A DNA stretch of 64,000 nucleotides from Delphinapterus leucas (taxonomy: Eukaryota; Chordata; Mammalia; Artiodactyla; Monodontidae). How positions within the stretch are numbered: the first letter of the stretch is position 1; every line of letters begins with the position of its first letter. The position numbers were made by a program, and so were the translations under genes. The DNA is taken from NCBI RefSeq assembly GCF_002288925.2, contig NW_022098067.1:2779926-2843925 (forward strand), given 5' to 3'. Under the pieces are notes generated by a model. The model did not search any database. It was not told where the DNA came from and worked only from the letters and a program-made list of their open reading frames with translations. Below are positions 22,317 to 34,205 of the stretch, one piece after another.

Positions 22317-25206
22317 GAAAAAAAAATGTCATGAAGTACCTAGGGGTAAGACAGGAATAAATACACAGACTTATTAGAGAATGGACTTGAGGATATGGGG
22401 AGGGGGAAGGGTAAGCTGTGACAAAGTGAGAGAGTGGCATGGACATATATACACTACCAAAAGTAAAGTAGATAGCTAGTGGGAAGCAGCTGCATAGCAC
22501 AGGGAGAACAGGTTGGTGCTCTGTGAACACCTAGAGGGGTGGGATAGGGAGGGTAGGAGGGGGGTAGAGTATGTGTGTGTATAACTGATTCACTTTGTTA
22601 TAAAGCAGAAACTAACACAACATTGTAAAGCAATTATACTCCAATAACGATGTAAAAATAATAAAAATAAAAATAATTGTAAAGGAAGAACTATATGTTG
22701 ATCTTCTAGAGTCATCTGGAAAGGCAGGAGGCAACTGCAGCTCACTATGGGTACATAGACATTGGCAGCAGTCATTTTTGGAAGCTCTTTCTACCATGTG
22801 GACACTGGAGCTCACAAGTGCCATTGTGTAATCTTCCCTCTAGCTCATTAACAGCAAGATCTGTCCCCATCCAATGGCCTATTGGTGACAGTGCTAGAAT
22901 GCAACAGCACAAGAAATTAACTGGACAGTAACACAACCCAATTCCATCATCAAGAAGGATGACTTAAGTCCCCCAGAGCCAACAGTAGCCTCTAGGCACA
23001 TACCTGCCTACCAGGGGGCTCATGACCTAGCTCCACCCACCATTGGGCAGGCACCTGTCTCAGAATCCTCTGAGCCCCTGGCCCAGCTCTCCAGGAAGCC
23101 TGCTATGGCTTCTGGATGAGCCTCACCAAACAGGGACAAACAACAGACTCAAGAAAGCCACAAACCCTCAGGCTGCTGACTTAGACTGACATCTAGCAGG
23201 CCAGACCCTGCCTTGGGAATATTTGAGCACTTGCTCTGACAACTAGCAGGGACACAATCTTTGGGACACGCCAAACCATGTACTCTGTACTATTAAAGGC
23301 AAACAGAGTAAAGGTAGGAATCATCCACACAAAGCTAGTAGAAAGGTTAAAAAACAAAAGTAGCAAAATCATTTATATTCACAAAAAGAAATTAAGAAAT
23401 ACACAAAACAATTAGAGGTAATATATGTTATCAAAAACAGTAATCATGAGCAGAGGAGAGTATAAATGCATGGCTGTAAAAATGCATTAGAAAGTAAGAG
23501 AACAGCAATTTAAAACAACCACATATATATGTATAGATTGCTATATAAAAACCTCATAATTACCACAAACCAATAATCTATAATAGATACCCACACAAAA
23601 ATGAAAAATGAATCCAAACATAACACAACACACAGTCATCAAATCACAAGATAAAACAAAAAAGAAAAGAACAAAAAAAAAGGTATGAAAACAACCCCCA
23701 AAAAATTATCAAAATGATAGTAAAAACATACATATCAAAAATTACCTTAAATGTAAATGGACCAAATGATCCAATCAAAAGAAATAAAGTGGCTGAATGG
23801 ATACAAAAATATCAATATACATGCTGCCTACAAGAGAGTAACTTCAGATCTAAAAACATACACAGACTGAGAGTGAGGGGATGGAAAAGGATATTTCATG
23901 CAAATAGAAATCAAAAGAAAGCTGGGTAACAGTACTTATACCAGACAAAATAAACATTAAAGTAAAGACTGTTACAAGAGGCAAAGGAGGGCATTATATA
24001 ATGATCAAAGGATCAATCCAAGAAGATGATAGAACAATTATAAATATATATACAGCAAACAAAGGAGCACCAAAGTACATAAAACAAATATTAAGAGACA
24101 TAAAGGGAGAAACTGACAGTAACACAATAATAGTAGTGGACTTTAACTCTCCACTTACATGAATAGACAGATCATCCATACAGAAATTCAATAAGAAAAC
24201 AGGAACATCAAATGACATATTAAATGAGATAAATTTAATAGATATATATAAAATATTCTATCCAAAAGCACTAGAATACATATTTTTATCAAGTGCACAT
24301 AGAACATTCCACATGATAGATCACATGCTAGGCCACAGAATAATCCTTGGTAAATGTAAGAAAATTGAAATCATATCAAGCAACTTTTCAACCAAAATGC
24401 TATAATACTAAAAATTAACTACAAGAAAAAAAATTCCAAAAACATAAACACATGGAGGCTAAACAATATGCTACTAAACTATCAATAGATCACTGAAAAA
24501 AAATGAAAGAGGAAATTTAAAAATACCTAGAGAGAAATGAAAATGGAGAGAAGACAATCCAAAATCTATGGGACACAGAAAAGCAGTGTGTCCTCTAAGA
24601 GGGAAGTTTATAGTGCTATAAGCTTACCCCAGGAAACAAGAAAAGTCTCAAATAAATGACCTAACCTTACACCTAAATGAACTAGAATAAAACAATACCC
24701 AAGGTTAGTAGAAGAAAAGAAATTATACAGATCTGAGCAGAAATAAATGAAAAGGAGACTAGAAAACAATAGAAGTGATCAACAAAACTGAGTTAGTCAT
24801 TTGAAACAATAAACAAAATAGATAAACATTTAGCCAGAAGCATGAAGAAAAAAAGAGAGGGAGCTCACATCAATAAAATCAGAAATTAAAAAGAAGTTTC
24901 ATCTGACACCACAGAAATTCAAGAGATCTTAAGAGACAAATATGAACAACTATATGCCAATAAAATGGACAACCTAGAATAAATGGACAAATTTTTAGAA
25001 ATGTACAATCTCCCAAGACTTAGCCAGGGAGAAGTAGAAAATATGAACAGATCAGTTACTAGTAATGAAGTTGAATCAGTAATTTAAAAACTTACAACAA
25101 ACAAAAGTCTAGGATCTTTGGCTTCACAGTTAAATTCTACCAAACAATTAGAGATGAATTAACACCTGTCCTTTTCAAACTATTTCAAAATATTGCAGAG
25201 GAAGGA

Positions 25207-25951
25207 ATGCTTCCAAATTCATCCTACAAGGTCATCATCACACTGATACCAAAACCAAACAAAGATATCACCAAAAAAAATCACAGGCCAATATCTCTAT
25301 TGAACATAGATGCAAATATCCTCAACAAATTATTAGCAAACCAAATACAACAATACATTAAAAGGATCATACACCATAATCAAGTGAGATTTATCCCAGC
25401 AATGTAAGGATTTTTCAATATCCACAAATGAATCTATGTGATATATCACATTAACAAATTGAAGAATAAAAATTTTATGATCAACTCAATAGATATTGAA
25501 AAAGCTTTATACAAAGTTCAATATCCATTTATGATAAAACTCCTGTAAAGAGGATATAGAGGGAACACACATCAACATAATAAAGGCCATGTATGAGAAG
25601 CCCACAGCTAATATCATATTCAACGGTGAAAAGTTGAAAGCATTTCCTCTAAGATCAGAGAAAAGACAAGGATGTCCACTCTTGCCACTTTTAAACAACA
25701 TGGTATTGGAAGTCCTAGCCACAGCAGTTAGACAAGAAAAAGAAATAAAAAAGAATCCAAATTGGAAAGTAAGAAGTAATCTGTCACTGTTTGTAGATGA
25801 CATGATACTATACATAGAAAACTGTAAAGACAGCAGCATAAAACTACTAGAGTTCATCAATGAATTTGGTAAAATTATAGGACACATAATTAATATTCAT
25901 AAATCTTTTGCATTTCTGTTCACTAACAATGAACTATCAGAAACAAATTAA
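25207..25951 (+). pseudogene. L1 ORF2 reverse-transcriptase remnant (copy B)
   Basis: In separate short frames: [21 protein letters not shown] (abbreviated; 25,240-25,305), KRQGCPLLPLLNNMVLEVL for motif B near 25,660-25,715, and [13 protein letters not shown] for motif C near 25,788-25,826. Catalytic DD is retained but the preceding residue is V. Stops and frameshifts make it non-functional. Confidence 0.85.
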
Positions 25952-26594
25952 GAAAACAATCACATTTACCATCACAACAAAAAGAATAAAATACCTAGGA
26001 ATAAACATACCTGAGGAGGTAAAAGCCCTGTACTGGAAAAACTACAAGACAGAAATGAAAGAAATCAAAGAGGATATGGCCAAATGGGAAAATATATAAC
26101 TGTCATGGATTGGAACAATCAATATTGTTAAAATGACCATACTACCCAAGGCAATCTTAAGATTCAATGCAATCCCTTTCAAAATACCAAGGGCATTTTT
26201 CACAGAAGTAGAACAACTAAGTTTAAAATTTGTGTAGAAACACAAAACACCCTGAATAGCCAAAACAATATTGAGAAAGAAGAACTGAGCTAGAGGAATC
26301 CTGCTCTCTGACTTCATACTGTACTATGAAGATACAGTAATAAAAAACAGACACAGAGATCTTGGAACAAACAGAGAGCCCAGAAATAAACCCACATGCT
26401 TATGCTCAATTAATTTACAACAGAAGAGACTAGACTATACAATGAAGAGACCATCTCTTCAAAAAGTAGTATTTGGAATACCAGTCAGCTACATGTAAAA
26501 GAATGAAATTAGAACATTTTCCCATATACAAAAAGAAACTAAAAATGGACTAAGAATCTAAATGTAAGACTGGAAACCATAAAACTTCCTGAAT

Positions 26595-26605
26595 AAAACA
26601 TAGGC
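26595..26605 (+). repeat. Target-site duplication, left copy
   Basis: AAAACATAGGC immediately before the 5' end of L1 copy 2; repeated at 34,185-34,195. Confidence 0.9.
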
Positions 26606-27790
26606 GAAGTAGAGGGGGAAGATGGTGGAAGAGTAAGACGGGGAGATCACCTTCCTCCCCACAGATACACCAGAAATACATCTACACGTGGAACAACTCC
26701 TACAGAACACCTACTGAACGGTGACAGAACACCTCAGACCTCCCAAAAGGCAAGAAAGTCCCCACGTACCTGGGTAGGGCAAAAGAAAAAAGAATAAACA
26801 GAGACAAAAGGATAGGGACGGGACCTGCACCAGTGGGAGGTAGCTGTGAAGGAAGAAAGGTTTCCACACACTAGAAAGCCCCTTCACAGGTGGAGACTGC
26901 GGGTGGCAGAGGGGGAAAGCTTCGGAGCTGCGGAGGAGAGCACAGCAACAGGGGTGTGGAGGGAAAAGTGGAGAGATTCTCGCACAGAGGATCGGTGTCA
27001 ACTGGCACTCAACAGCCCGAGAGGCTTGTCTGCTCACCCACAGGGGTGGATGGGGCTGGGGGCTGAGGTTCAGGCTTCGGAGTGCAGGGAGAGGACTGGG
27101 GTTGGCAGCGTGAACACAGCCTGCAGGGGGTTAGTGCACCACTGCTAGCTGGGAGGGAGTCCAGGGAGAAGTCTGGACCTGCCAAAGAGGCAAGAGACTT
27201 TTTCTTCCCTCTTTGTTTCCTATTGCACGAGGAGAGGGGATTAAGAGTGCTGCTTAAAGGAGCTCCAGAGACGGGTGTGAGCCGCAGCTAACAGTGCGGG
27301 CCCCACAGAAGAGCATGAGACACTAAGGTTGGTTGCTGCTGATGCCACCAAGAAGCCTGTCTTCGAGCACAGGTCACTATCCACACCCCTCTTCTGGGGA
27401 GCCTGTGCAGCCCACAACTGCCAGGGTCCCGGGGTCCAGGGACAACTTCCCTGGGAGAATGCACGGCGCGCCTCAGGCTGGTGCAACGTCACGCTGGACT
27501 CTGCCACTGCAGGCTCGCCCTGCACTCCGTGCCCCTCACTCCCCCTGGCCTGAGTGAGCCAGAGTCTCCGAAGCAGCTGCTCCTTCAACCCTGTCCTGTC
27601 CGAGTGAAGAACAGATGCCTTCTGGCAACCTACAGACAGAGGCAGGGCCAAAACCAAAGTTGAGACCTGGGAGCTGTGAGAACAAAGAAGAGAAAGGGAA
27701 ATCTCTCCCAGCAGCCTCAGAAGCAGCGGATTAAAGCTTCACAATCAACTTGATGTACCCTGCATCTGTGAAATACATGAATAGAAAGGA

Positions 27791-28300
27791 AATCATCCCA
27801 AATTGAGGAGGTGGACTTTGAGAGCAAGATTTATGATTTTTTCCCCTTTTCCTCCTTTTGTGAGTGTGTATGTGTATGCTTCTGTGTGAGATTTTGTCTG
27901 TATAGCTTTGCTTCCACCATTTGTCCTAGGGTTCTATCTGTCCATTTTTTTTCTTTTTTAAATTGTTTTTTCTTAATAATTAATTTTAATAACTTTATTT
28001 TATTTTACTTTATCTTCTTTTTTCCTTCATTCTTTCTTTCCTTCCTTCCCTTCCTTAGAAAACGAATCATCCCAAATTGAGGAGGTGGACTTTGAGAGCA
28101 AGATTTATGTTTTTTTCCCCTTTTCCTCTTTTTGTGAGTGTGTATGTGTATGCTCCTGTATGAGAGTCTGTCTGTATAGCTTTGCTTCCACCATTTGCCC
28201 TAAGGTTCTATACATCTGTTATTTTTTTTTAATTTTTTTCTTAATAATTATTTTTAATTTAATAACTTTATTATATTTTACTTTGTCTTCTTTCTTTTTT
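27791..28300 (+). repeat. 274-bp tandem duplication in the L1 5' UTR
   Basis: AATCATCCCAAATTGAGGAG starts at 27,791 and again at 28,065, followed in both by GTGGACTTTGAGAGCAAGAT, a pyrimidine stretch, the CTTTGCTTCCACCATTTG block and T-rich sequence. The period is 274 bases and the second unit grades into the pyrimidine tract. L1 copy 1 appears to have only one related unit (18,360-18,840). Confidence 0.85.
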
Positions 28301-28474
28301 CCTTCCTTCCCTCCCTCCTTCCTTCCTTCCTTCCTCCCACCTTCCCTCCCTCCCACTCTCCCTCCCCCTTTCTTTCTTTCTTTCCTTCTTTTCTTCTTTC
28401 TTCCTTCCTTCCTTCCTTCCTTCCCTCCTTTCTTTCTTTCTTTCTTTCTTTCTTCCTATGTCTACTAATTCTTT
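28290..28474 (+). repeat. (TTCC/TTTC)n polypyrimidine tract
   Basis: Long run of TTCC, CTCC and CTTT units directly abutting the assembly gap. It is likely unstable and difficult to sequence. Confidence 0.97.
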
Positions 28475-28574
28475 NNNNNNNNNNNNNNNNNNNNNNNNNN
28501 NNNNNNNNNNNNNNNNNNNNNNNNNNNNNNNNNNNNNNNNNNNNNNNNNNNNNNNNNNNNNNNNNNNNNNNNNN
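28475..28574. other. Assembly gap of exactly 100 N
   Basis: One hundred N follow the polypyrimidine tract. The round number suggests a placeholder of unknown true size. A frame of 132 codons across it on the minus strand is meaningless. Confidence 0.99.
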
Positions 28575-29058
28575 GACTCTTGGTGCTGCAGCCAGGAGTC
28601 AGTGCTGTGCCTCTGAGGTGGGAGAGCCAACTTCAGGACACTGGTTAACAGGAGACCCCCCAGCTCCACATAATATCAAATGGCAAAAATCTCCCAGAGA
28701 TCTCCATCTCAATGCCATCACCCAGCTTCACTCAACGACCAGCAAGCTACAGTGCTGGACAACCTATGCCAAACAACTAGCAAAACAGGAACACAACCCC
28801 ACCCATTAGCAGAGAGGCTGCCTAAAATCATAATAAGTCCACAGACACCCCAAAACACACCAACAGACATGGACCTGCCCACCAGAGAGACAAGATCCAG
28901 ACTCATCCACCAGAACACAAGCACTAGTCCCCTCCACCAGGAAACCTACACAACACACTGAACCAATCTTAGCCACTGGGGACAGGCACCAAGGATTACG
29001 GGAACTATGAACGTGCAGCCTGCAAAAAGGAGACCCCAAACACAGCAAGATAAGCAAA

Positions 29059-29952
29059 ATGAGAAGACAGAAAAGAACACCGCATTTGAAGGAGCAAGAT
29101 AAAAACCCACTAGATGTAAAAAATGAAGAGGAAATAGGCAGTCTACCTGAAAAAGAATACAGAATAATGATAGAAAAGATGATCCAAAATCTTGGGAATA
29201 CAATAGACAGAATGCAAGAAACATTTAATGAGGACCTAGAAGAACTAAAGATGAAACAAGCAATGATGAACAACACAATAAATGAAATGAAAAATACTCT
29301 AGATGGGATCAATAGCTGAATAACTGAGGCAGAAGAATGGATAAGTGACCTGGAAGATAAAATAGTGGAAATAACTACCACAGAGAAGAATAAAGAAAAA
29401 ACAATGGATGGAAGTGAGGACAGTCTCAGAGACTTCTGGGACAACATTAAACACACCAACATTCGAATTATACGGGATCCAGAAAAAGAAAAGAAAAAGA
29501 AAGGGACTGAGAAAATATTTGAAGTGATTATAGTTGAAAACTTCCCTAATATGGGAAAGGAAATAGTTAAACAAGTCCAGGAAACACAGAGAGTCCCATA
29601 CAGGATAAATCCAAGGAGAAATATGCCAAGACACATATTAATCAAACTGTCAAAAATTAAATACAAAGAAAACATATTAAAAGCAGCAAGGGAAAAACAA
29701 CAAATAAGACACAAGGGAATCCCCATAAGGTTAACAGCTGATCTTTCAGCAGAAACTCTACAAACCAGAGGGACAGGCAGGACATATTTAAAGTGATGAA
29801 GGAGAAAAACCTACAACCAAGATTACTCTACCCAGCAAGGATCTCATTCAGATTTTATGGAGAATTTAAAACCTTTACAGACAAGCAAACATTGAAAGAG
29901 TTCAGCACCACCAAACCAGCTTTACAACAAATGCTAAAGGAACTTCTTTAGG
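29059..29952 (+). pseudogene. L1 ORF1, broken (copy 2)
   Basis: ORF1 encodes the trimeric RNA-binding chaperone that coats L1 RNA. Translation opens MRRQKRTPHLKEQ at 29,059 and passes through a coiled-coil region. A TGA at 29,317-29,319 interrupts it where copy 1 has AGA. After it, the same protein continues (EITTTEKNKEKTMDGSEDSL near 29,367; NIRIIRDPEKE near 29,458; LTADLSAETLQTR near 29,732). A one-base change in reading near 29,772 (GAGGGACAGGCAGGAC) breaks the C-terminus. It ends near CTTCTTTAG. Confidence 0.9.
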
Positions 29953-30009
29953 CAAGAAACAGAAGAGAAGCAAAAGACCTATAATAACAAACCCAAAACA
30001 ATTTAGAAA

Positions 30010-33000
30010 ATTGGAATAGGAATATACATATCAATAATTACCTTAAATGTAAATAGATTAAATATTCCTACCAAAAGATTGGCTGAATGGTTACAAACAC
30101 AGGACCCATATATATGCTGTCTACAAGAGACCCACTTCAGACCTATAGACACACACAGACTGAAGGTAAGGGGAAGGAAAAGATATTCCATGCAAATGGA
30201 AACCAAAAGAAAGCTGGAGTAGCAATTCTCATATCAGACAAAATAGATTCTAAAATAATGCCTATTAGAAGAGACAAAGAAGGGCACTACATAATGATCA
30301 AGGGATCAATCCAAGAAGAAGATATAACAATAGTAAATAGTTATGCACCCAACATAGGAGCACCTCAATACATAAGGCAAATACTCAGCCATAAAATGGG
30401 AAATCGACAGTAACACTTTCATAGTAGGGGAATTTAACACCACACTTTCACCAATGGACATATCATCCAAAATGAAAAATAAATAAGGAAACACAAGTTT
30501 TAAATGATACATTAAACAAGATAGGCTTAATGGATATTTATAGGACATTCCATCTAAAAACAACAGAATACACATTTTTCTCAAGTGCTCATGGAACATT
30601 CTCCAGGATAGATTGTATCTTGGATCACAAATCAAGCCTTGGTAAATTTAAGAAAATTGAAAGTTATCAAGTATCTTTTCTGACCATGCTTTGAGACTAC
30701 ATATCAATGACAGGAAAAGATCTGTATAAACTACAAACACATGGAGGCTAAAAAATACACTACTTAATTACAAAGTGATCACTGAAGAAATCAAAAAGGA
30801 AATCAAAAAATACCTAGAAACAAATGACAATGGAGACACGACGACCCAAAACCTATGGGATGCAGCAAAAGCAGTTCTAAGAGGGAAGTTTATAGAAATA
30901 CAATCCTACCTTAAGAAACAAGAAATATCTTGAATAAACAACCTAACCTTACACCTAAGGCAGTTAGAGAAAGAAGAACAAAAAAACCCCAAAGTTAGCA
31001 GAAGGAAAGAAATCATAAAAATCAGAGCAGAAACAAATGAAAAAGAAATGAAGGAAACAATAGCAAAGATCAATAAAACTAAAAGCTGGTTCTTTGAGAA
31101 GATAAACAAAATAGATAAACCATTAGCCAGACTCATCAAGAAAAAAAGGGAAAAGAGTCAAATCCATAGAAATAGAAATGAAAAAGGAGAGATAACAACT
31201 GACACTGCAGAAATAAAAAAGATCATGAGGCATTACTACAAGCAACTCTATGCCAATAAACTGGACAACCTGGAAGAAATGGACAAATTCTTAGAAATGC
31301 ACAACCTGCCAAGACTGAATCAGGAAGAAATAGAAAATATGAAGAGACCAATCACAAGCACTGAAATGGAAACTGTGATTGAAACTCTTCCAACAAAGAA
31401 TAGCCCAGAATCAGATGGCTTCACAGGCGAATTCTATCAAACATTTAGAGAAGGGCTAACACCTATCCTTCTTAAACTCTTCCAAAATATAGCAGAGGGA
31501 GGAACACTCTCAAACTCATTCTGCGAGGTCACCATCACCCTGATACCAAAACCAGACAAGGATGTCACAAAGAAAGAAAACTACAGGCCAATATCACTGA
31601 TGAACATAGATGCAAAAATCCTCAACAAAATACTAGCAAGCAGAATCCAACAGCACATTAAAAGGATCATACACCATGATCAAGTGGGGTTTATCCCAAG
31701 AATGCAAGGATTATTCAATATATGCAAATCAGTCAATGTGACACACCATATTAACAAACTGAAGGAGAAAAACCATATGATCATCTCAATAGATGCAGAG
31801 AAAGGTTTCGACAAAATTCAACACCCATTTATGATAAGAACCCTGCAGAAAATAAGCATAGAGGGAACTTTCCTCAACATAATAAAGACCATATATGACA
31901 AATCCACAGCCAACATCATCCTCAATGGTGAAAAACTGAAACCATTTCCACTAAGATCAGGAACAAGACAAGGTTGCCCACTCTCACCACTCTTATTCAA
32001 CATAGTTTTGGACGTTTTAGCCACAGCAGTCAGAGAAGAAAAGGAAATAAAAGGAATCCAAATGGGAAAAGAAGAAGTAAAGCTGTTACTGTTTGTAGAT
32101 GACATGATACTACACATAGAGAATCCTAGAGATGCTACCAGAAAACTACTACAGCTAATCAATGAATTTGCTAAAGTCGCAGGATACAATATTAATGCAC
32201 AGAAATCTCTGGCATTCCTATACACTAATGAAAACTCTGAAAGTGTAATCAAGAGAACACTCCTGTTTACCATTGCAACAAAGAGAATAAAATATCTAGG
32301 AAAAAACTTACCTAAGGAGACAAAAGACCTGTATGCAGAAAATTAAGAGATACTGATGAAAGAAATTAAAGATGATACAAATAGAGGGAGAGATATATCA
32401 TGTTCTTGGATTGGAAGAGTCAACATTGTGAAAATGACTCTACTACCCAAAGCAATCTACAGATTCAATGCAATCCCTAGCAAACTACCACTGGCATTTT
32501 TCACAGAAATAGAACAAAAAATTCACAATTTGTATGGAAACACAAAAGACACCGAATAGCCAAAGCAATCTTGAGAATGAAAAATGGAGCTGGAGGAATC
32601 AGGCTCCCTGACTTCAGACTATACTAGAAATCTGCAGTAATCAAGACAGTATGGTACTGACACAAAAACAGAAAGATAGATCAATAGAACAGGATAGAAA
32701 GCCAAGAGATAAACTAATGCACATATGGTCACCTTATCTTTGATAAAGGAGGCAGGAATATACAGTGGAGAAAGGACAGCCTCTTCAATAAGTGGTGCTG
32801 GGAAAACTGGACAGGTACATGTAAAAGTATGAGATTAGAACACTCACTAACACCATACACAAAAATAAGCTCAAAATTGATTAAAGACCTAAATGTAAGG
32901 CCAGAAACTATCAAACTCTTAGAGGAAAACATAGGCAGAACACTCTATGACATAAATCACAGCAAGATCCTTTTTGACCCACCTCCTAGAGAAATGGAAA

Positions 33001-33802
33001 TAAAAACAAAAATAAATAAATGGGACCTAATGAAACTTCAAAGCTTTTGCACAGCAAAGGAAACCATAAACAAGATGAAAAGACAACCCTCAGACTGGGA
33101 GAAAATATTTGCAAATGAAGCAACTGACAAAGAATTAATCTTCAAAATTTATAAGCATCTCATGCAGCTCAATAACAAAAAACAAACAACCCAATCTAAA
33201 AATGGGCAGAAGACCTAAATAGACATTTCTCCAAAGAAGATATACAGACTGCCAACAAACACTTGAAAGGATACTCAACATCATTAATCATTAGAGAAAT
33301 GCAGATCAAAACTACAATGAGATATCATCTAATACCAGTCAGAATGGCCATCATCAAAAAATGTAGAAACAATAAATGCTGGAGAGGGTGTGGAGAAAAG
33401 AGAACACTCTTGCACTGCTGGTGGGAATGCGAATTGGTACCGCCACTATGGGGAACAGTTTGAAGTTTCCTTAAAAACTACAAATATGACCCAGCAACCC
33501 CACTACTGGGCATATACCCTGAGAAAACCATAATTTAAAAAGAGTCAAAAAGTACCAAAATGTTCATTGTAGCTCTATTTACAGTAGCCAGGAGATGGAA
33601 ACAACCTAAGTGTCCATCATTGGATGAATGGATAAAGAAGATGTGACACATATATACAATGGAATATTACTCAGCTATAAAAAGAAATGAAATTGAGCTA
33701 TTTGTAATGAGGTGGATGGACCTAGTGTCTGTCATACAGAGTGAAGTAAGTCAGAAAGAGAAAGACAAATACCATATGCTAACACATATATATGGAATTT
33801 AA
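30010..33802 (+). pseudogene. L1 ORF2 endonuclease/reverse transcriptase, broken (copy 2)
   Basis: ORF2 supplies the AP-type endonuclease and reverse transcriptase for target-primed insertion. The endonuclease spans about 30,010-30,730 in several frames (ILISDKIDSK, YAPNIGAPQYI). A long open segment, 31,048-32,346 (432 codons), holds the RT: motif [16 protein letters not shown] (G replaces A), motif [19 protein letters not shown] and motif C LFVDDMIL with both catalytic aspartates. A frameshift gives a stop at 32,344, then frames continue at 32,356-32,559, 32,829-33,218 and 33,263-33,463 ([19 protein letters not shown], the C-terminal cysteine region). It is non-functional as an intact protein. 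Confidence 0.92.
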
Positions 33803-34184
33803 GAAAAAAAAATGTCATGAAGTACCTAGGGGTAAGACAGGAATAAATACACAGACCTACTAGAGAATGGACTTGAGGATACAGGGAGTGGGAAGGGTAA
33901 GTTGTGACAAAGCGAGAGAGTGTTATGGACATATATACACTACTAAACCTAAAATAGATAGCTACTTGGAAGCAGCCGCATAGCACAGGGAGATCAGCTC
34001 AGTGCTTTGTGACCACCTGGAGGGGTGGGGTAGGGAGGGTGGGAGGGAGAGAGATGCAAGAGGGCAGGGATATGGGGACATATGTATATGTATAACTGAT
34101 TCACTTTGTTATAAAGCAGAAACTAACACACCATTGTAAAGCAATTATACTCCAATTAAGATGTAAAAAAAAATAAAGAAAAAG
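33803..34184 (+). mobile_element. L1 3' UTR and A-rich tail (copy 2)
   Basis: Contains the G-rich stretch GGAGGGGTGGGGTAGGGAGG, the TATAACTGATTCACTTTGTT block and CAATTATACTCCAATTAAGA, then an A-rich tail with AATAAAG. It is followed directly by the right target-site duplication. Confidence 0.9.
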
Positions 34185-34195
34185 AAAACATAGGC
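34185..34195 (+). repeat. Target-site duplication, right copy
   Basis: AAAACATAGGC identical to 26,595-26,605. The interrupted old L1 resumes with AAATCTTTGATATAA. Confidence 0.9.
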
Positions 34196-34205
34196 AAATC
34201 TTTGA

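Larger units (their letters stand above)
17220..22667 (+). mobile_element. Younger L1 (copy 1), internally deleted
   Basis: The 5' UTR begins at about 17,220, lacking roughly the first 25 bases of the copy at 26,606. It runs through 5' UTR, the first half of ORF1, the reverse-transcriptase and C-terminal parts of ORF2, the 3' UTR (TATAACTGATTCACTTTGTT) and an A-rich tail. About 1.7 kb spanning the end of ORF1 and the whole endonuclease is missing. Its left flank is old L1 endonuclease sequence and its right flank a different L1 segment. No target-site duplication was found. Neither ORF could make a functional product. Confidence 0.9.
22668..26605 (+). mobile_element. Old L1 (copy B), left part
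   Basis: Diverged L1 with an upstream spacer (22,690-23,700), then ORF2: endonuclease from about 23,740 (NVNGPNDPIKRNKVAEW frame), reverse transcriptase to about 25,900 and the start of the C-terminal region. ORF2 has many stops. It is interrupted at 26,606 by the younger L1 copy 2; the duplicated target AAAACATAGGC is seen on both sides. Only a few bases resume after that element, at 34,196-34,205. Confidence 0.8.
26606..29058 (+). promoter_or_regulatory. L1 5' UTR, presumed internal RNA polymerase II promoter
   Basis: In L1 elements the 5' UTR carries the internal promoter, and this region occupies that position. It is GC-richer (26,820-27,700) than its surroundings, then has the TTT-rich duplicated unit and a pyrimidine tract before ORF1. 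Promoter activity is inferred from the family; no specific factor site was established. Confidence 0.5.
26606..34184 (+). mobile_element. Younger L1 (copy 2), near full length
   Basis: The full architecture is visible: 5' UTR start (AAGATGGTGGAAGAGTAAGA), 5' UTR with an internal 274-bp tandem duplication and a pyrimidine tract, ORF1 (29,059-29,952), ORF2 (about 30,010-33,802), and a 3' UTR ending in an A-rich tail. The 11-bp target-site duplication on each side shows canonical target-primed insertion into an older L1. The length of 7,579 includes 100 unknown bases. Both ORFs are broken, so it is not autonomous. Its 3' half is closely similar to copy 1. Confidence 0.93.

Noticed and set aside
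28271..28669. 132-codon minus-strand frame
   Set aside because: Crosses 100 N and a simple pyrimidine repeat (K/E/R-rich translation).
31048..32346. 432-codon reverse-transcriptase frame considered as an independent host gene or defence RT
   Set aside because: It is collinear with L1 ORF2 in a complete L1 structure, and flanking frames continue the same protein.
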